Below, piece after piece: positions 9,734 through 20,266 of a stretch of DNA of 64,000 bases. Location of the stretch: contig OZ038384.1 in the NCBI GenBank assembly GCA_964036045.1, forward strand, positions 28,811,771 through 28,875,770. Reading direction: 5' to 3'. This DNA comes from Eutreptiella sp. 'Long Island Sound 2002'. Lineage: Eukaryota; Euglenozoa; Euglenophyceae; Eutreptiales; Eutreptiaceae. A program made the position numbers and the translations under genes. Within the stretch, counting starts at the first letter, position 1; each line of letters opens with the position of its first letter. The notes under the pieces were generated by a model. The model was not told the DNA's origin, made no database searches, and was given only the letters and a program-made list of their open reading frames with translations.

Positions 9734-9780
9734 ACCCGGTGGGGAGGATATCACCTGGCCCGACCAGGTGGCCCCCCGGG
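9714..9780 (-). repeat. 67-bp inverted repeat, right copy
   Basis: Inverted partner of 6700-6766. Its first 20 bases are the 3' end of the forward LINE copy and the rest is flank. The same flank is therefore found, inverted, at the 5' side of that copy. Confidence 0.9.
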
Positions 9781-9826
9781 GCCGAAAGGCGTCTAGTACC
9801 CGGGAAATCAAACCTCAAACCTCAAA

Positions 9827-12490
9827 CCTAGTCGGGGGCCCTCCAAGACGCACCTCCTGCCTGGCAGCGGAGTCCCCGGGGTTCACAGGGCTCAGAGCCC
9901 CGTCCTTCCCCGGCTTCCCCGTTTCGCCACTCCCCGGTCAGTGCATCAATTCGCAGCCCTGGCTGCGGGCGCTTACCCACTGCGTCGCCCCCCTAATGCG
10001 TGGTCGCCCGGGGCGCAGGCGCCGCGGGGCCCGTGCTACTGGCTTGTCGCCAGTGGGACCCCCTTGGGCTGGCGCGGATGCTGCCTAGCCTAGGGGTTGG
10101 GGCGTGGCGCTGTGCGCCACTACTGCCTTGGCGGGTGCAGTTCCCCGTCCGTGTGTGGGCGGCGCTCGCGGCCAGTTCGCGGGGTTCGGGCCGGTACCTG
10201 GTGTTGTGTCTCTCCCAATTCCCTCTTCCCGCCCCGCGTGTCCCGCGCTGCCTGTGGCGAGCTGTCCCATCTGGGTGTCCCTTACCCTCGCTCGCTGGTA
10301 CGCCATTCCACGCGGTCTGTGCGTTCCGCGTGCTCAGTCCGGTCGCCCTTCTGGTTGTCCCCGCGTGCCCCTTGCGTGTGTGTGCACTCGCGCTCTCGCA
10401 ACGTGCGCTCCCCCCTCCCCCGGGTGGTGTGGCGTGCGCACCTCGCGCGGTCCCGGCACTGGGCACTTGTAGGGCCGTTCCACGTGGTCCGTGCCCCTCC
10501 GCGTGTCCTGCCCCGGTCCCTTGCTCTGTCTGGCGTGCCTGAGGGGGGGCGGTCCGGTCCCGGTTCTCCCCTACTTGGCTTTGGGTTGTGGGGGTGGCGG
10601 AAGGGCGTCCCCGGGGGGGGTGCCTTCCACTGTTGCGAGGGGCGTTTGGGGTCAGGCGCTCCCCCTCCGCCGACTGCCCGCCCACTGGGCGGGCTGTTGG
10701 GGTCCGCTATCCACGTGCTGTGGGCGCGGGCGTGTGGGTGTGGGGGCCCTTCTCTGTCCCCTTGGTCTGCACGCCCTGTGGGGGCTGCGTGCCGCGGAGC
10801 GGGTCCGTGGCGTTCGTGTGCCGGTGGGCGGGCTGGGGGGGGGGGGGCGTGCGCCGTGCCCCCGGTTTGTGCGGCCGGGGGTGGCCTGCAGGGCGGGGGG
10901 TTGCTCTGCCTCGTTCCGTCCCTCTGCCTTCCCTTGGCAGGCAACAAAGCGGGTGTCACTGGCGTCGTTCTGTCCATGGGGGGCGTGGCCCCTCATACTA
11001 CTCCGGTTCGTGCTCGCCCGCCTTCACTGGGCGCGATCTGTGCGGCCTCCTGGCGCGTTGTCGCGGGCTCGCTTCTTCTCCGCGGTTCCTGCGGGAGCCG
11101 GCGGCTGGGGCGGGAGGGCGGGCCGCGCTCCGGCTCCTCCCTCGGGCGGGGGGAGTGGGGACCATCCCCCCTGCCCCGGGGGGTGGGGGCCGGGGCCCCC
11201 GCGGATTGGGGCCGGTGGGGGGGGTGGGGGGGGTGGTCGCGCCGTGGCCTCCCTGCTCCCCCTCAGGGTGGCCGCTCGCGGTACCCCATCCTGGCCCCCC
11301 TCGTGTCGTCCGCGCACTCCCCTCGGGCGTGCGCGTGCGGTCGGGGTCGCGGAGCCGCCCCGGGGTGGGGGATGATGAGGGGCGGCCCACGGACCACTCC
11401 CCCGGGGGCCCCTGCAGACCTGAACCCCCCCCTCTGCCCCCCTTGAGTGGGCTGTGGTCATGGGAGGGTCATGTGGGGCGCGGCCTCCATACTGTTCTGG
11501 TGCGCCGCCGTGTGCCGCCCCCAAGCTTGGTCCGCGCGTTGCCCCGGCACGCTGGTGTGGGCTCGCTTGTGGCCACGACCCCCGCGGGAGCGGCTGGGGG
11601 CGCTGGGGCGCGCGGTGTGCAGGTCCAGCCGCATCCCTCCCCCCTGCGTCGCGGTCCCTTCTGGGGGAGGGGGGGCGCCCCCTCGGCTCCGGGGGGGCGG
11701 AGGGTCGCTCCTGTGGTTCCCAAGCTGGGGGGGGGGGCGCCACCCCGCCCCCCCGCTCCGTCGTGCGCCCCCGGGGTATACTCTTGCCGTGGGGGTTGCC
11801 GGGCAGCCGCGGGCGTCGGGCGCGCCCTGGTTAGCCGCCAACGGGTCAGTGTGGCTGGAGGGGGGGGGGGAGGGGGGGGGAACCCCCCCGCCCTGGTTCG
11901 CGCCCCCGTCTTCCCAGGGCCGGCATCTGACAGGGCCGCTCCGTTTGCGCCGTCCTGGGCGCCGCCGGTCCGCCGTCGGCCGGCAGCAGGCAGGCCGTGC
12001 GGGCGCCTGCCTCGGCTGTGGTGCCGCCGCACCCTCGGTGCAGCGGCCTCTTCAGGGGGGGTGCGGGGCCGCCGTTTCTTCGGCCTGCCTCCGTCTGCTC
12101 TTGGGCCTGAGTGGGAGGGGGGGGGGGAATGGGGGGGCCCTCTGGTCCCCTGGCGCCGCCTCCTGACGGCCGAGGGGGGGGCGGCATGGCGGTCCCGGCC
12201 CCGGGCACCAGCCGTCGGTTGGGGGGTTGCACCCTTCCCCCACCCCCCTCTACCTAGAGCCGGACCCTCGTTCCGGCCCTCGCTGGGGCCCTTCGTCCCC
12301 TCCGCCGTCGTTGCGCGGCGCTGCCCGGCTGGGGGCGGCCGTGAAGTTTAGCGGTCAGCGGTTAGCGGGCTGCGGGGCAGTAGGTTCCCCCCCGCGCTCG
12401 TTATCTCGGCCCTCCTCCCCGCGGGAGGTGGCGCGCGCTCCTTCCACACGCCGTACCGTGGGGGGGGCGTGGGTCGGGGGACCCAGCTCC
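9827..12490 (-). mobile_element. LINE 3' region, reverse copy (right palindrome arm)
   Basis: The reverse complement of this stretch aligns with 7481-9733, with an extra stretch of about 400 bp around 11500-12050. Read on the minus strand it ends at about 9827 with GGCCCCCGACTAGG and three TTTGAGG-type units, which look like a LINE 3' tail. At the other side it stops abruptly at 12490, where the chromovirus begins, and its continuation is found at 29629. It carries one 420-bp-type monomer at about 10580-10820. Confidence 0.75.
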
Positions 12491-15446
12491 TGAAGCGGTA
12501 CCCAGAACCCCATGGCTAGGTTACGGTCTCCGGTCCACTAACCCCATGTACGGAAGGGAAGACGCCCGTTGACGCTCCGTTCCGTGCAGTAAAGCCCCGC
12601 ATCGGCAACCGATGCACCGCCAGCGGAGATTTGTATATCAGAACATCAGGAATCAACAGGGTTTTATTTTCATATTGTTTCCGTCAAGTTTTACGCTTCC
12701 GTTCTGAGATTCACTGTTTTGACTGCTGGCGGTTGGATCGCGACTTTACCGTAACCGCCAGTTTAACTGTTTATAATGGAAATTTTAACGCAATCCGTCA
12801 CGAAGGCTCCAAAGCCTTCAGGAACTGCATGGACCCTTCTGCAATTTTCACATCTTACACTCGCAACCTTAATCCGAATTTTTCAGGATGTCGAAATCAG
12901 ATTTTCGACTTCGACATCCCCGCACTTGATTTGACCTCTTTCGAGTGGACCTACGTGCTTCCCTATGCACGAATCAACTTTCCTTTTATCTTGCCCTCCA
13001 TTTGACTCAGAGATATGGGCAAAACAAAGTTGATTCGTGAGGCCACTTGTAAGGGTCATATCTCGTGCCGCTTGCGAGGAATGACAATAAGGAAACGTGG
13101 GATGTATTCACAATACTCCCGACGTAATTTAAGAAGCTTTATATGCCTTGCGTTACCACACGTGCACGCTAGTGTAATGGATCATGGTCAAGAGGGTAGA
13201 GTTTGCGTTATAACTCATTGGCCATGACATTGCGTGCGTTAAGATAACTTTCGAGTGTAGCGCGCAAGTGTTGGTGTAGCATAGGAACTCTCCTTGAGTT
13301 CCTATGAGCGATAGACACAAAGTTATGCCCTTGGAGGGGCATGACATATCGTGGTGGGAGCTACCTTTTTGGGCAATATGGAGTATGTGCCTTGTGTTGT
13401 GTTGCGTGCCCATTTGGCGGGTCCATCACTCCAAGTCAAACCGGCCAATGGACCTCATATTGTGCAAGCCTCTTCTCCATACTCCCTACGATCAATTGCG
13501 AGCCTAACCTTCGTGAAGGGAAGCTTGTGTGGTGAACCCGAAGCGATGCGTTGGGAGCAAGGTGTGTATTTTGCAATTTTCCATATTTTCATGTGCCCAC
13601 TTGGGAAGTAGCGCTCGTAACCTTTCATGGCGCCCCAAGTGGAGCACATATGTGGGATCGAAGGTCATTGGTGTCAAGTCATTGTGTTTAGAAGGATTAG
13701 CTGATTGCACGATCCAAGCCAAAGATATTATGATATAATTGTGCACCTTTCAAGGCACTTTTGTGTATCTTTTTGCCAATTTTGCCATTTTTGGCCCGTC
13801 ATGATGTCAAGTGGCGACCGTGTATCTCAACGTTGCGCTCAATTGACATCATGACTCAAGTATGTTGTAGGGGTACATACTTCGGTCCCCAACATATCTT
13901 GAACCCGGCGAATAACTCCTCCTAGGCTTGGCATACCGTGGCCGCCATGTTGGCGATTTGGGACTATCCCAAATCATGGGCTCAATTGGCGACCCTGCCA
14001 TTCCCAATACCGGAGGAGTTGGGCGACGCCCAAAAGATATGTTGGACACATATGACTTGATACCAATCCTATGGCTAACTCCGGTCCGAGTCGGGCATGT
14101 GCCTCATTTGCCCCAACCATGAGTGTGCGCATTTTTGGCCATTTTGAGCAATTTTCCAATTTTGCTGCCCGCCGTGCACTATGTTCTAACCCTCGTGCAC
14201 GCCGGACGCATGGACCAATGGACCATATATGACATGGGTGTTATGGGTAATGGTCCCCATGGTCCACACACCACGTGGGCGAAGCGGAGCCACCTTCGTT
14301 AAGGCGCTAGCCCAAAGTGAGTGTGGGCAGTTTTGCCATTTTGGCATTTGTGGACCCAATTAAGATCGTCACCACGCCAAGTGGCATGAAGATCTTTGAG
14401 GGCCAAGGGCATGGGAGTCTCAGTTGGACTCCCGGTGGATTGCGTATAGAATGGCGGATCCGATCTCCAAGCCGGCGTGGAGATATACTATTAGGAGCAC
14501 ACCGAATTTTGGCTCCTTTCAGGCAGCCCAAATGACCCCATTTTGGGACCCCAATTTCCCCCTTCCGTGTGGTCAATTGGCGGCCCCATTTCTCCAAGCC
14601 CATAGGGAGCCCGGACCTAAAATCAAGTTGTACACTCAGATATAAGTCCTAGGTCCTGCCTCCTACCCTGTGAGCCATTGACCTTACCTTGGCCGGGCGA
14701 GCCACGCGTGGGAATGACGCCGATTTTGGTGATTTTGGCATCATGACCCCACATGACTCATCCGTGTTGCCCTGATGCCGGGACCTCAGAGGGAGCCAGG
14801 TTGGGTGAGGGCTCCAGGGAGTTCGTACTCGAAGGGCATAGGGTCAGTTGCCTCGTCCCTACCTCTGGCGGGTCCGGACGAGAGGTCAATTGTGGGGATT
14901 TTTTAGTTTATTTCAGTTTGGGCTGAAACAGCCCATTTTCAGCTACCAACTCCTGGGTGATAATGGCGGGGCCATATCTCTCGCTCAGAGTGGAGTTAAG
15001 ACTCGCTGTTAAGGGAGCATAGGGAGCCACTGTCGATTGGCCTTGGAGGCCCTTGGTTCCCAGGAACTCGCCTGTGGCTGGGCGGGACACCCCCCCTAGT
15101 GGGAGAGTTTCAGGGTCCGGACTGAGCAGGGCATGGGTTGTGTTTGAGCCCCCGCCCCCACCAGACACTGAGAGGGTCGGACCTGGGATTGGGATATGAG
15201 TTGGGACTGAGTGTCTATAGTCCTGTGATGCCCTTACCCCAGTCCAGTCTTAACCCCATGTGTACATATCCTGATGTGTTGTTGTACATACTTTTGTTCC
15301 CTCTTTGCAGAGTGGCAAGGATCCTGAAACGCTTTGTCACATGACATGAGCGCATTGATGCCCCTGTGAGCGTAGTGCTTTGCCTGCCTGCTCACTTGCG
15401 CGTGTCCCGCAGCGTCCCGTGGCCGGCCGCCCACGGGAACGCGTCA
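12491..15446 (+). repeat. 5' LTR (2956 bp)
   Basis: It begins TGAAGCGGTACCC and ends GGGAACGCGTCA, and is exactly as long as the 3' LTR. It carries the promoter by analogy with other LTR elements. No TATA box stands out clearly enough to call. Short ORFs in it (for example 12631-13005) recur in the other LTR because the sequence is duplicated. Confidence 0.95.
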
Positions 15447-15884
15447 AAAGCGTTTCACCGCCGCGGGGTTACCCAACCCTCGCGTGCCACTCGGGGCCAC
15501 CCACCCCGAGCAGCGCGGCGCAGCCCGCAGCTCGCAGCGCAGCGCAGCAACTCGCAGCGCAGCGCAGCAGCTCCTAGCGCCGCCCAGCGACAGCGCCGAG
15601 TTCGTCACGGAGCCAGCAGCGCCGTCCACAGCATCGCCCTGACCGCGCAGCAACTGTGAAAGAGGTACACAGACCAGGACTCCTGCATCAGCCCCATCGG
15701 CCGACCCGGAGTCCCATCGGCCGACCAGCAAGGCCGCGTCAACCACCTCCACAACCACCGGCTGACCAGCACCAGCCGCACTTCCAATCCAGTGCTGCAG
15801 CACCCTCCTCAACAACCACAACCAGTTCGTTGAGTTGAACGAGTGCACATCAAGGACCTCAAGACCAACTACGCCCCCGCTGCC
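15447..15884 (+). other. 5' leader of the chromovirus
   Basis: About 440 bp between the LTR and the first ATG. It starts AAAAGCGTTTCACCGCC and contains an imperfect repeat of CAGCGCAGC units at about 15510-15585. No tRNA-type primer-binding site is evident. Confidence 0.5.
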
Positions 15885-17300
15885 ATGGTGAATTGGCAAG
15901 AAGCGGGTAGGAGGTGGCCACAGCCCCACCCCCATGTGGCGCACCTGCTGCGCGGATTGCTGTGGGACCAGCAGTACCGCTACAGCAATCCCCAGTGCGA
16001 AGGCGGCATGCCCGGGAGCTTCGAGCTCCGCGAGGACACCGGGGAGGACCGCCTGCGGGCAGTGGAGGAGTGGCTGCGGGCGGAAGGGTACGAGTACCGC
16101 TTCCGCCACAAGCGCTGGAGGACGTGGACCCGGCCGGACAGGCCCGGCGAAGGGCTGCGCCCCGACGGGATTGAGGAGGACGAGGACCCCAACGCCTACC
16201 CGTCGGGCGCCTCGATCAACGTCTCCCTGTGGGACGTGATCGAGAAGAACTTCCCGGAACCGGGGAGCGAGCGCAGGCTGCAGGGCAGCAGCAGCGCGTC
16301 TCCGGCGAAGGGGAAGCGGTCCGCCGGGGACAGGAAGCGGGACCGGAGGTGGCGGGAGTACCAGGAGTCCCTGGCCGCCGAAGCCGCCCAAGGCGCCAAG
16401 GGCGGAACCCCAGCCCCCAGTCCCCAACGGGCCAATGGTGGTCATCACCCCGGCTCCACCACCCTTGGCGACTACATCAAAGTCGCCAGGCAGTCCAAGG
16501 CCACGCCCCGTCCGCTGCTCTTGAAGCCCCAGCAGGCCTCAGCAGGCCCCAGCAGCGACGTGGAGTCGGCCCACCGCGGGAGGATGCCGGCCGACCAGGC
16601 CAGCTCCAGCAGCAGCGCCGCTCCCGCCCAAAGGGACGTGGCGCGCGCCTGTGAGCGCGTCTGTGGGGCGCCCTGCAACCTTCGGGTTGCCCGGCAACGG
16701 GCCACGCAGCAGAACGCTGCCGTGGAGGGCGCCATCGGCATCGCCCATGAGGAGGCCACCGAGTGGGGCAGAGGCATGGACTACCACGCCTCGAAAGTGG
16801 CAGCCATCGCGGCCGGTCTCACGGCTGCGGCCGCCCATGAGGCAGTGGCTGCCCGGATCAGGGCAACCGACGAGGAAGCCCGCCGGACGCAGGAGGCCAT
16901 TGCCTGCAAGGAGGCCGAGGTGAAGGCGCTGGAAGAGGCGCTTGCCCAAGAGAGGGCAAAGAAGGAGGCGGAGGAAAGGGCCCACGCCGAAGCAACGGCT
17001 AAGGCCCAGGAGGACGCCGCCAAGAAGGAAGCCATCGAGGCCGCGCGACGGAAGGTCGCTGAGGAGAAGGCCAAGACGAAGGCGGAGCTGGCAGCGTTGG
17101 AAGCGCAAAAGGCGCGGCTGCAGCAGGCCCGGGAAGCCGAGGCGGCTCGTGCTCGGGAAGAAGCCGTGCGCGAGCTGCCGCAACCACTGCCGCCGCAATG
17201 GAGGAGGCAGAGGCCAAACTCCGCCGCGAGACTCCCCCGGGAGGATCACGAGTGGAGACCCTTCGAAAGCTTTTCGAAGGGGACGCCTCCTCCAGGATGA
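15885..17300 (+). CDS. chromovirus ORF1, long coiled-coil protein
   Basis: It starts at the first in-frame ATG. The N-terminal third is globular and Trp-rich (VNWQEAGRRW, LLWDQQYRY), with no family I can name. A Ser/Pro-rich linker follows. About 170 residues of coiled coil then dominate, with Ala/Glu/Lys heptads such as EVKALEEALAQERAKKEAEE. The last 100 bases overlap the next frame (17198 onward), which reads A/E-rich sequence of the same character. This suggests the two belong to one Gag precursor joined by a -1 frameshift, or broken by an indel between about 17162 and 17198. A structural role in the particle is an inference. Confidence 0.6.
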   Translation: MVNWQEAGRRWPQPHPHVAHLLRGLLWDQQYRYSNPQCEGGMPGSFELREDTGEDRLRAVEEWLRAEGYEYRFRHKRWRTWTRPDRPGEGLRPDGIEEDEDPNAYPSGASINVSLWDVIEKNFPEPGSERRLQGSSSASPAKGKRSAGDRKRDRRWREYQESLAAEAAQGAKGGTPAPSPQRANGGHHPGSTTLGDYIKVARQSKATPRPLLLKPQQASAGPSSDVESAHRGRMPADQASSSSSAAPAQRDVARACERVCGAPCNLRVARQRATQQNAAVEGAIGIAHEEATEWGRGMDYHASKVAAIAAGLTAAAAHEAVAARIRATDEEARRTQEAIACKEAEVKALEEALAQERAKKEAEERAHAEATAKAQEDAAKKEAIEAARRKVAEEKAKTKAELAALEAQKARLQQAREAEAARAREEAVRELPQPLPPQWRRQRPNSAARLPREDHEWRPFESFSKGTPPPG

Positions 17301-19123
17301 CGCTGGATGAGGCGGACACGGGCAGCAGTGGGAGCAGTGGCACCACCGCCCATCGACGGAGGAAGGGCAAGGGGAAGACCCCCGACAGGCCGCGGAGGCC
17401 AGCGGGTGGACACCCCCATGACAGTGACCCCTTCTTCACCGCCAGTGACGGGGATGAACGAGGCCGCCGACATCGTCAAGTGGTGGCTTGGACGGGCGGA
17501 GGCGGCGGAGACGTCCCCATGGAACCGGAAGGTGAGGATGAGGATCTCCCTCCTCCCTACTGGAGCTCGGAGTCCTCCCTGACCGAGACGCCCAGGTGGG
17601 GCGACATGGACGAGGATGACGACATGGAGTTCGGCATCACGAGGAAGCGCCCATCCTCGGACCCACCGAGGCGACCCGGCGGAGACCCACCGGGACCCCC
17701 TGGCAGAGGACCATCAGGACCCCCTGGAGGACGCCCACCAAGTGGACCCCCTGGAGGCGGACCACCGGGCGGGGGAGGACCCCCTGGACCGGGCGGACCC
17801 GGCAGAGGCCCTCCTGGAGGACCCCCTGGGGACCCCGACGACCCACCAGGGGACGGCGACCCGGATACCACCTGGCGGTGGATTGTCTACCTCCGCAGGA
17901 GGGTCCAGTTGCTCGAGCTGGAGGTAGACACGGGCAAGAGCGAGGTGGCTCGCATCTCCACAGTCGCCGCACGCGCGCAGAAGGAGCTGGACATCGCCAG
18001 GGCCGAGACCAAGTCGCTGACCAACGTCGTCAGCGGCCTGCAGGAGAGGCTGGACGCGCTGGAAGCCCGTGGGAGCGTCGGCAGCGACCACCCACCCCTG
18101 GAGTCTGGCTCGTCGGACGACGGCTGGGGACCCGGACCAGGTCCAGGCAGACCCCACGCCCCCGGCGGAGCCCCCAGGAGTCGCCCCAGCGCCAGTGCCC
18201 CCTCTCTCACCGCCCCCTCTCACCACAGCGCGGGCCGCCGCAACGAGCGCGTGCCGCCCGGCAGTGGCAGTGAGGAATGGCATGATGAGTGGCTCAGCGC
18301 GGAATACCGCAACCGCCGTGCTCCACCGCGGACACCGGTACGCCCCCGGCGCCCCGCACCACCACCTGGACCACCACCTGGCCCGGTGCCAATCTCAATG
18401 GCTGGAGGACGTTATGGTGGACTCAGGGATGAGGTTCCCAGAGGAGACGTGGAGTGGGATGTCGGCGAAGGTGAGGACCTGGACCTGGACCTGGAGGAGT
18501 TCGACATCAGCCCGCCGCGTGGTGTACGACGGGAGGCCGCTGAACTCAGCCGCCGGCGCCGTGATGAAGATGCGTACATGGAAAGAGTACGGCGTGAACA
18601 TTTTGGTTCAGCGTACGTGGAGGAACCGCGGCGTAGCCACAGGGATTCCATGGAGGAGATGGACGTGGCGGCCGTGGGAGTCCGTGGGCGAGGCCGGTGG
18701 GAACCTCGGTCGACCTCGCGGCCGGCGTTCATGGTCTCTAAGGCCGCGGACGCCGCCGTGTGGGAAGACTTGAAGGACATCAAGCCCCCCATGTACGATG
18801 GCAACCCCCTCAACCTCGACCGCTTCTTGGAGAAGCTGGACGATTGGGGGCTGACCGTCACTGAAGACCTGCCTCCCGCTGATGCGGAGAAGTATGTCTT
18901 CAAACGGTTCAGGTACCGCCTGCCGGAAGTGCTCGGCGAGCTATACTTCGTGGCGACCAAGGAGGGGAGAATCAAGACCCTCAAGGAAGCCAAGAAGTGG
19001 CTCAACGAGCAGGAGCGGGTGGACGCTCCGCAGGTGGCTGCCAAGCGCTGGAAGTCCATCAAGCTTGAGCATGATGGACGGGAGATCCGCCTACGAGAGT
19101 GGCGAGACTTCCGAGGGAAATAG
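17198..19123 (+). CDS. gag: chromovirus Gag, N-terminal part with collagen-like and coiled-coil regions
   Basis: 641 codons. An acidic N-terminus is followed at about 145-225 by a Pro/Gly triplet region (GPPGRGPSGPPGG) resembling collagen repeats. Next come a short coiled coil (QLLELEVDTGKSEVARIS), an Arg/Pro linker, and the start of a capsid-like helical domain (PPMYDGNPLNLDRFLEKL, then EWRDFRGK). The frame closes with TAG at 19121-19123 inside that domain, and the same frame continues at once with TLFRRNVEDWNEGDE. The stop therefore splits the capsid. It is a nonsense mutation or a readthrough stop. The collagen-like stretch is unusual for Ty3 Gag. Confidence 0.75.
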   Translation: MEEAEAKLRRETPPGGSRVETLRKLFEGDASSRMTLDEADTGSSGSSGTTAHRRRKGKGKTPDRPRRPAGGHPHDSDPFFTASDGDERGRRHRQVVAWTGGGGGDVPMEPEGEDEDLPPPYWSSESSLTETPRWGDMDEDDDMEFGITRKRPSSDPPRRPGGDPPGPPGRGPSGPPGGRPPSGPPGGGPPGGGGPPGPGGPGRGPPGGPPGDPDDPPGDGDPDTTWRWIVYLRRRVQLLELEVDTGKSEVARISTVAARAQKELDIARAETKSLTNVVSGLQERLDALEARGSVGSDHPPLESGSSDDGWGPGPGPGRPHAPGGAPRSRPSASAPSLTAPSHHSAGRRNERVPPGSGSEEWHDEWLSAEYRNRRAPPRTPVRPRRPAPPPGPPPGPVPISMAGGRYGGLRDEVPRGDVEWDVGEGEDLDLDLEEFDISPPRGVRREAAELSRRRRDEDAYMERVRREHFGSAYVEEPRRSHRDSMEEMDVAAVGVRGRGRWEPRSTSRPAFMVSKAADAAVWEDLKDIKPPMYDGNPLNLDRFLEKLDDWGLTVTEDLPPADAEKYVFKRFRYRLPEVLGELYFVATKEGRIKTLKEAKKWLNEQERVDAPQVAAKRWKSIKLEHDGREIRLREWRDFRGK

Positions 19124-20215
19124 ACCCTCTTCCGCCGCAACGTGGAGGATTGGAACGAGGGTGACGAGCAGGCTCGCCTGCTCTCCATGCTGCCGGAAGC
19201 ATGGATCAAGAGGGTCACCAAGGAGGAATCCAAGCGGGCCAAGTCCAACCACACGGTCAAGATGATGCTCCCCAAAGAGTATCACTCGAACGTGGTGGCT
19301 TGGGCGAAGAAGAACGTGGCCCGGGATGTCAAACGGCACTCCCTGCGGAACGCTCTTCTCATCACCGTCTCGGGCGATCGCGAGAAGACCGTGATGTGGC
19401 GCCTGGACGAGTGTGAGTTGAGCGGCCAGACCATCCGTCTGCAACCCATCCCGGCGCGGATGAGCTGCGACGAGATCCTGGAGTGGGTTGACGAGGAAGT
19501 ACTCAAAGAGTACCGAAACCTCCACCACACCCGTGGGTTGAGGCCCGGCGACCGCGACGTCAACTATGTTGGCGAGGGACCTGGCGGGGAAGCTGCCATG
19601 GATCCAGCGGGAGCCGGCGGCAATGAGACTCTCGTCGACGATGACGACGACGATGAGCCCGCCGAGGTGGCCGTTTGTGCCTTCGTGGCCAACAACCTGA
19701 GCGCGGGGAGCAAACCGGGAAACTGGAAGCCCCTGCAGCAGGGTTGGAGGAAGAAGGAGAAGAGGGACCCTCGCCGCATTGGCGACCCTCCGCTGTCCTT
19801 TCAGGAGTTCATACCAGCTCACCCGCAGGGCTGTTTCGTGTGTTATGGGAGGAAGAAAGGCTTCAACCATGACCACCGAACATGCCCCGTCCACAAGGCC
19901 GACACGGAGGCTTACAAGAAGGCGCACGGGTCGAAGAAGCGTGCGCCCGCGGGTATCCGGGAAGCCAAAATGGAGGTCGACAAGGACGAGCTGGCCAAGC
20001 TGATGTCGTCGGTGGGGACCGAGTTGGCCAAGGAGATCCAGGAGATCAAGAGGAACTGGGTCCCCAGGTCGGACAACAAGAACAAGGAGAACAACCAGAA
20101 TGACCAGAACAAGGACAAGGACAAGAACAAGGGTAAGAAAGGGGGAAGGAAGAAGGGCATCAACGAGGTTGATGCGGAGGAGAAGACCCCTTCCTCCACA
20201 ACCGACGCCCCCTAG
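19124..20215 (+). CDS. gag: chromovirus Gag, capsid C-terminal part and zinc knuckle
   Basis: In-frame continuation of the Gag frame. It completes the capsid-like domain (LLSMLPEAWIKRV) and, near 19830-19880, has one CCHC knuckle with spacing C-x2-C-x8-H-x4-C (CFVCYGRKKGFNHDHRTC). The usual retroviral spacing is x2-x4-x4, so this is an elongated form. A Lys/Asn-rich tail suits RNA binding. It ends in TAG at 20213-20215, directly followed by CGG. The pol frame is the same frame, 17 codons further on. The first ATG after the internal TAG is at 19187, too far in for an intact capsid. Confidence 0.75.
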   Translation, partial: TLFRRNVEDWNEGDEQARLLSMLPEAWIKRVTKEESKRAKSNHTVKMMLPKEYHSNVVAWAKKNVARDVKRHSLRNALLITVSGDREKTVMWRLDECELSGQTIRLQPIPARMSCDEILEWVDEEVLKEYRNLHHTRGLRPGDRDVNYVGEGPGGEAAMDPAGAGGNETLVDDDDDDEPAEVAVCAFVANNLSAGSKPGNWKPLQQGWRKKEKRDPRRIGDPPLSFQEFIPAHPQGCFVCYGRKKGFNHDHRTCPVHKADTEAYKKAHGSKKRAPAGIREAKMEVDKDELAKLMSSVGTELAKEIQEIKRNWVPRSDNKNKENNQNDQNKDKDKNKGKKGGRKKGINEVDAEEKTPSSTTDAP

Positions 20216-20266
20216 CGGAGCCCCTGCAGCCAAGGGCCCCAGCTAGGGCGGTCGCAGGATGGTGAC

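Noticed and set aside
7673-12351. Long Pro/Gly/Arg-rich ORFs in the palindrome arms (for example 7673-8908, 10588-12351)
   Set aside because: Extreme GC content removes stops in most frames. Frames do not agree between the two arms, and no motif is present.
12631-13005. ORF conserved in both chromovirus LTRs (also 26809-27183)
   Set aside because: Conserved only because the LTRs are duplicates. No family, and LTRs are normally non-coding.
15447-15480. tRNA primer-binding site of the chromovirus
   Set aside because: The sequence after the LTR does not begin with TGG or resemble a common initiator-Met site. I left the primer open.
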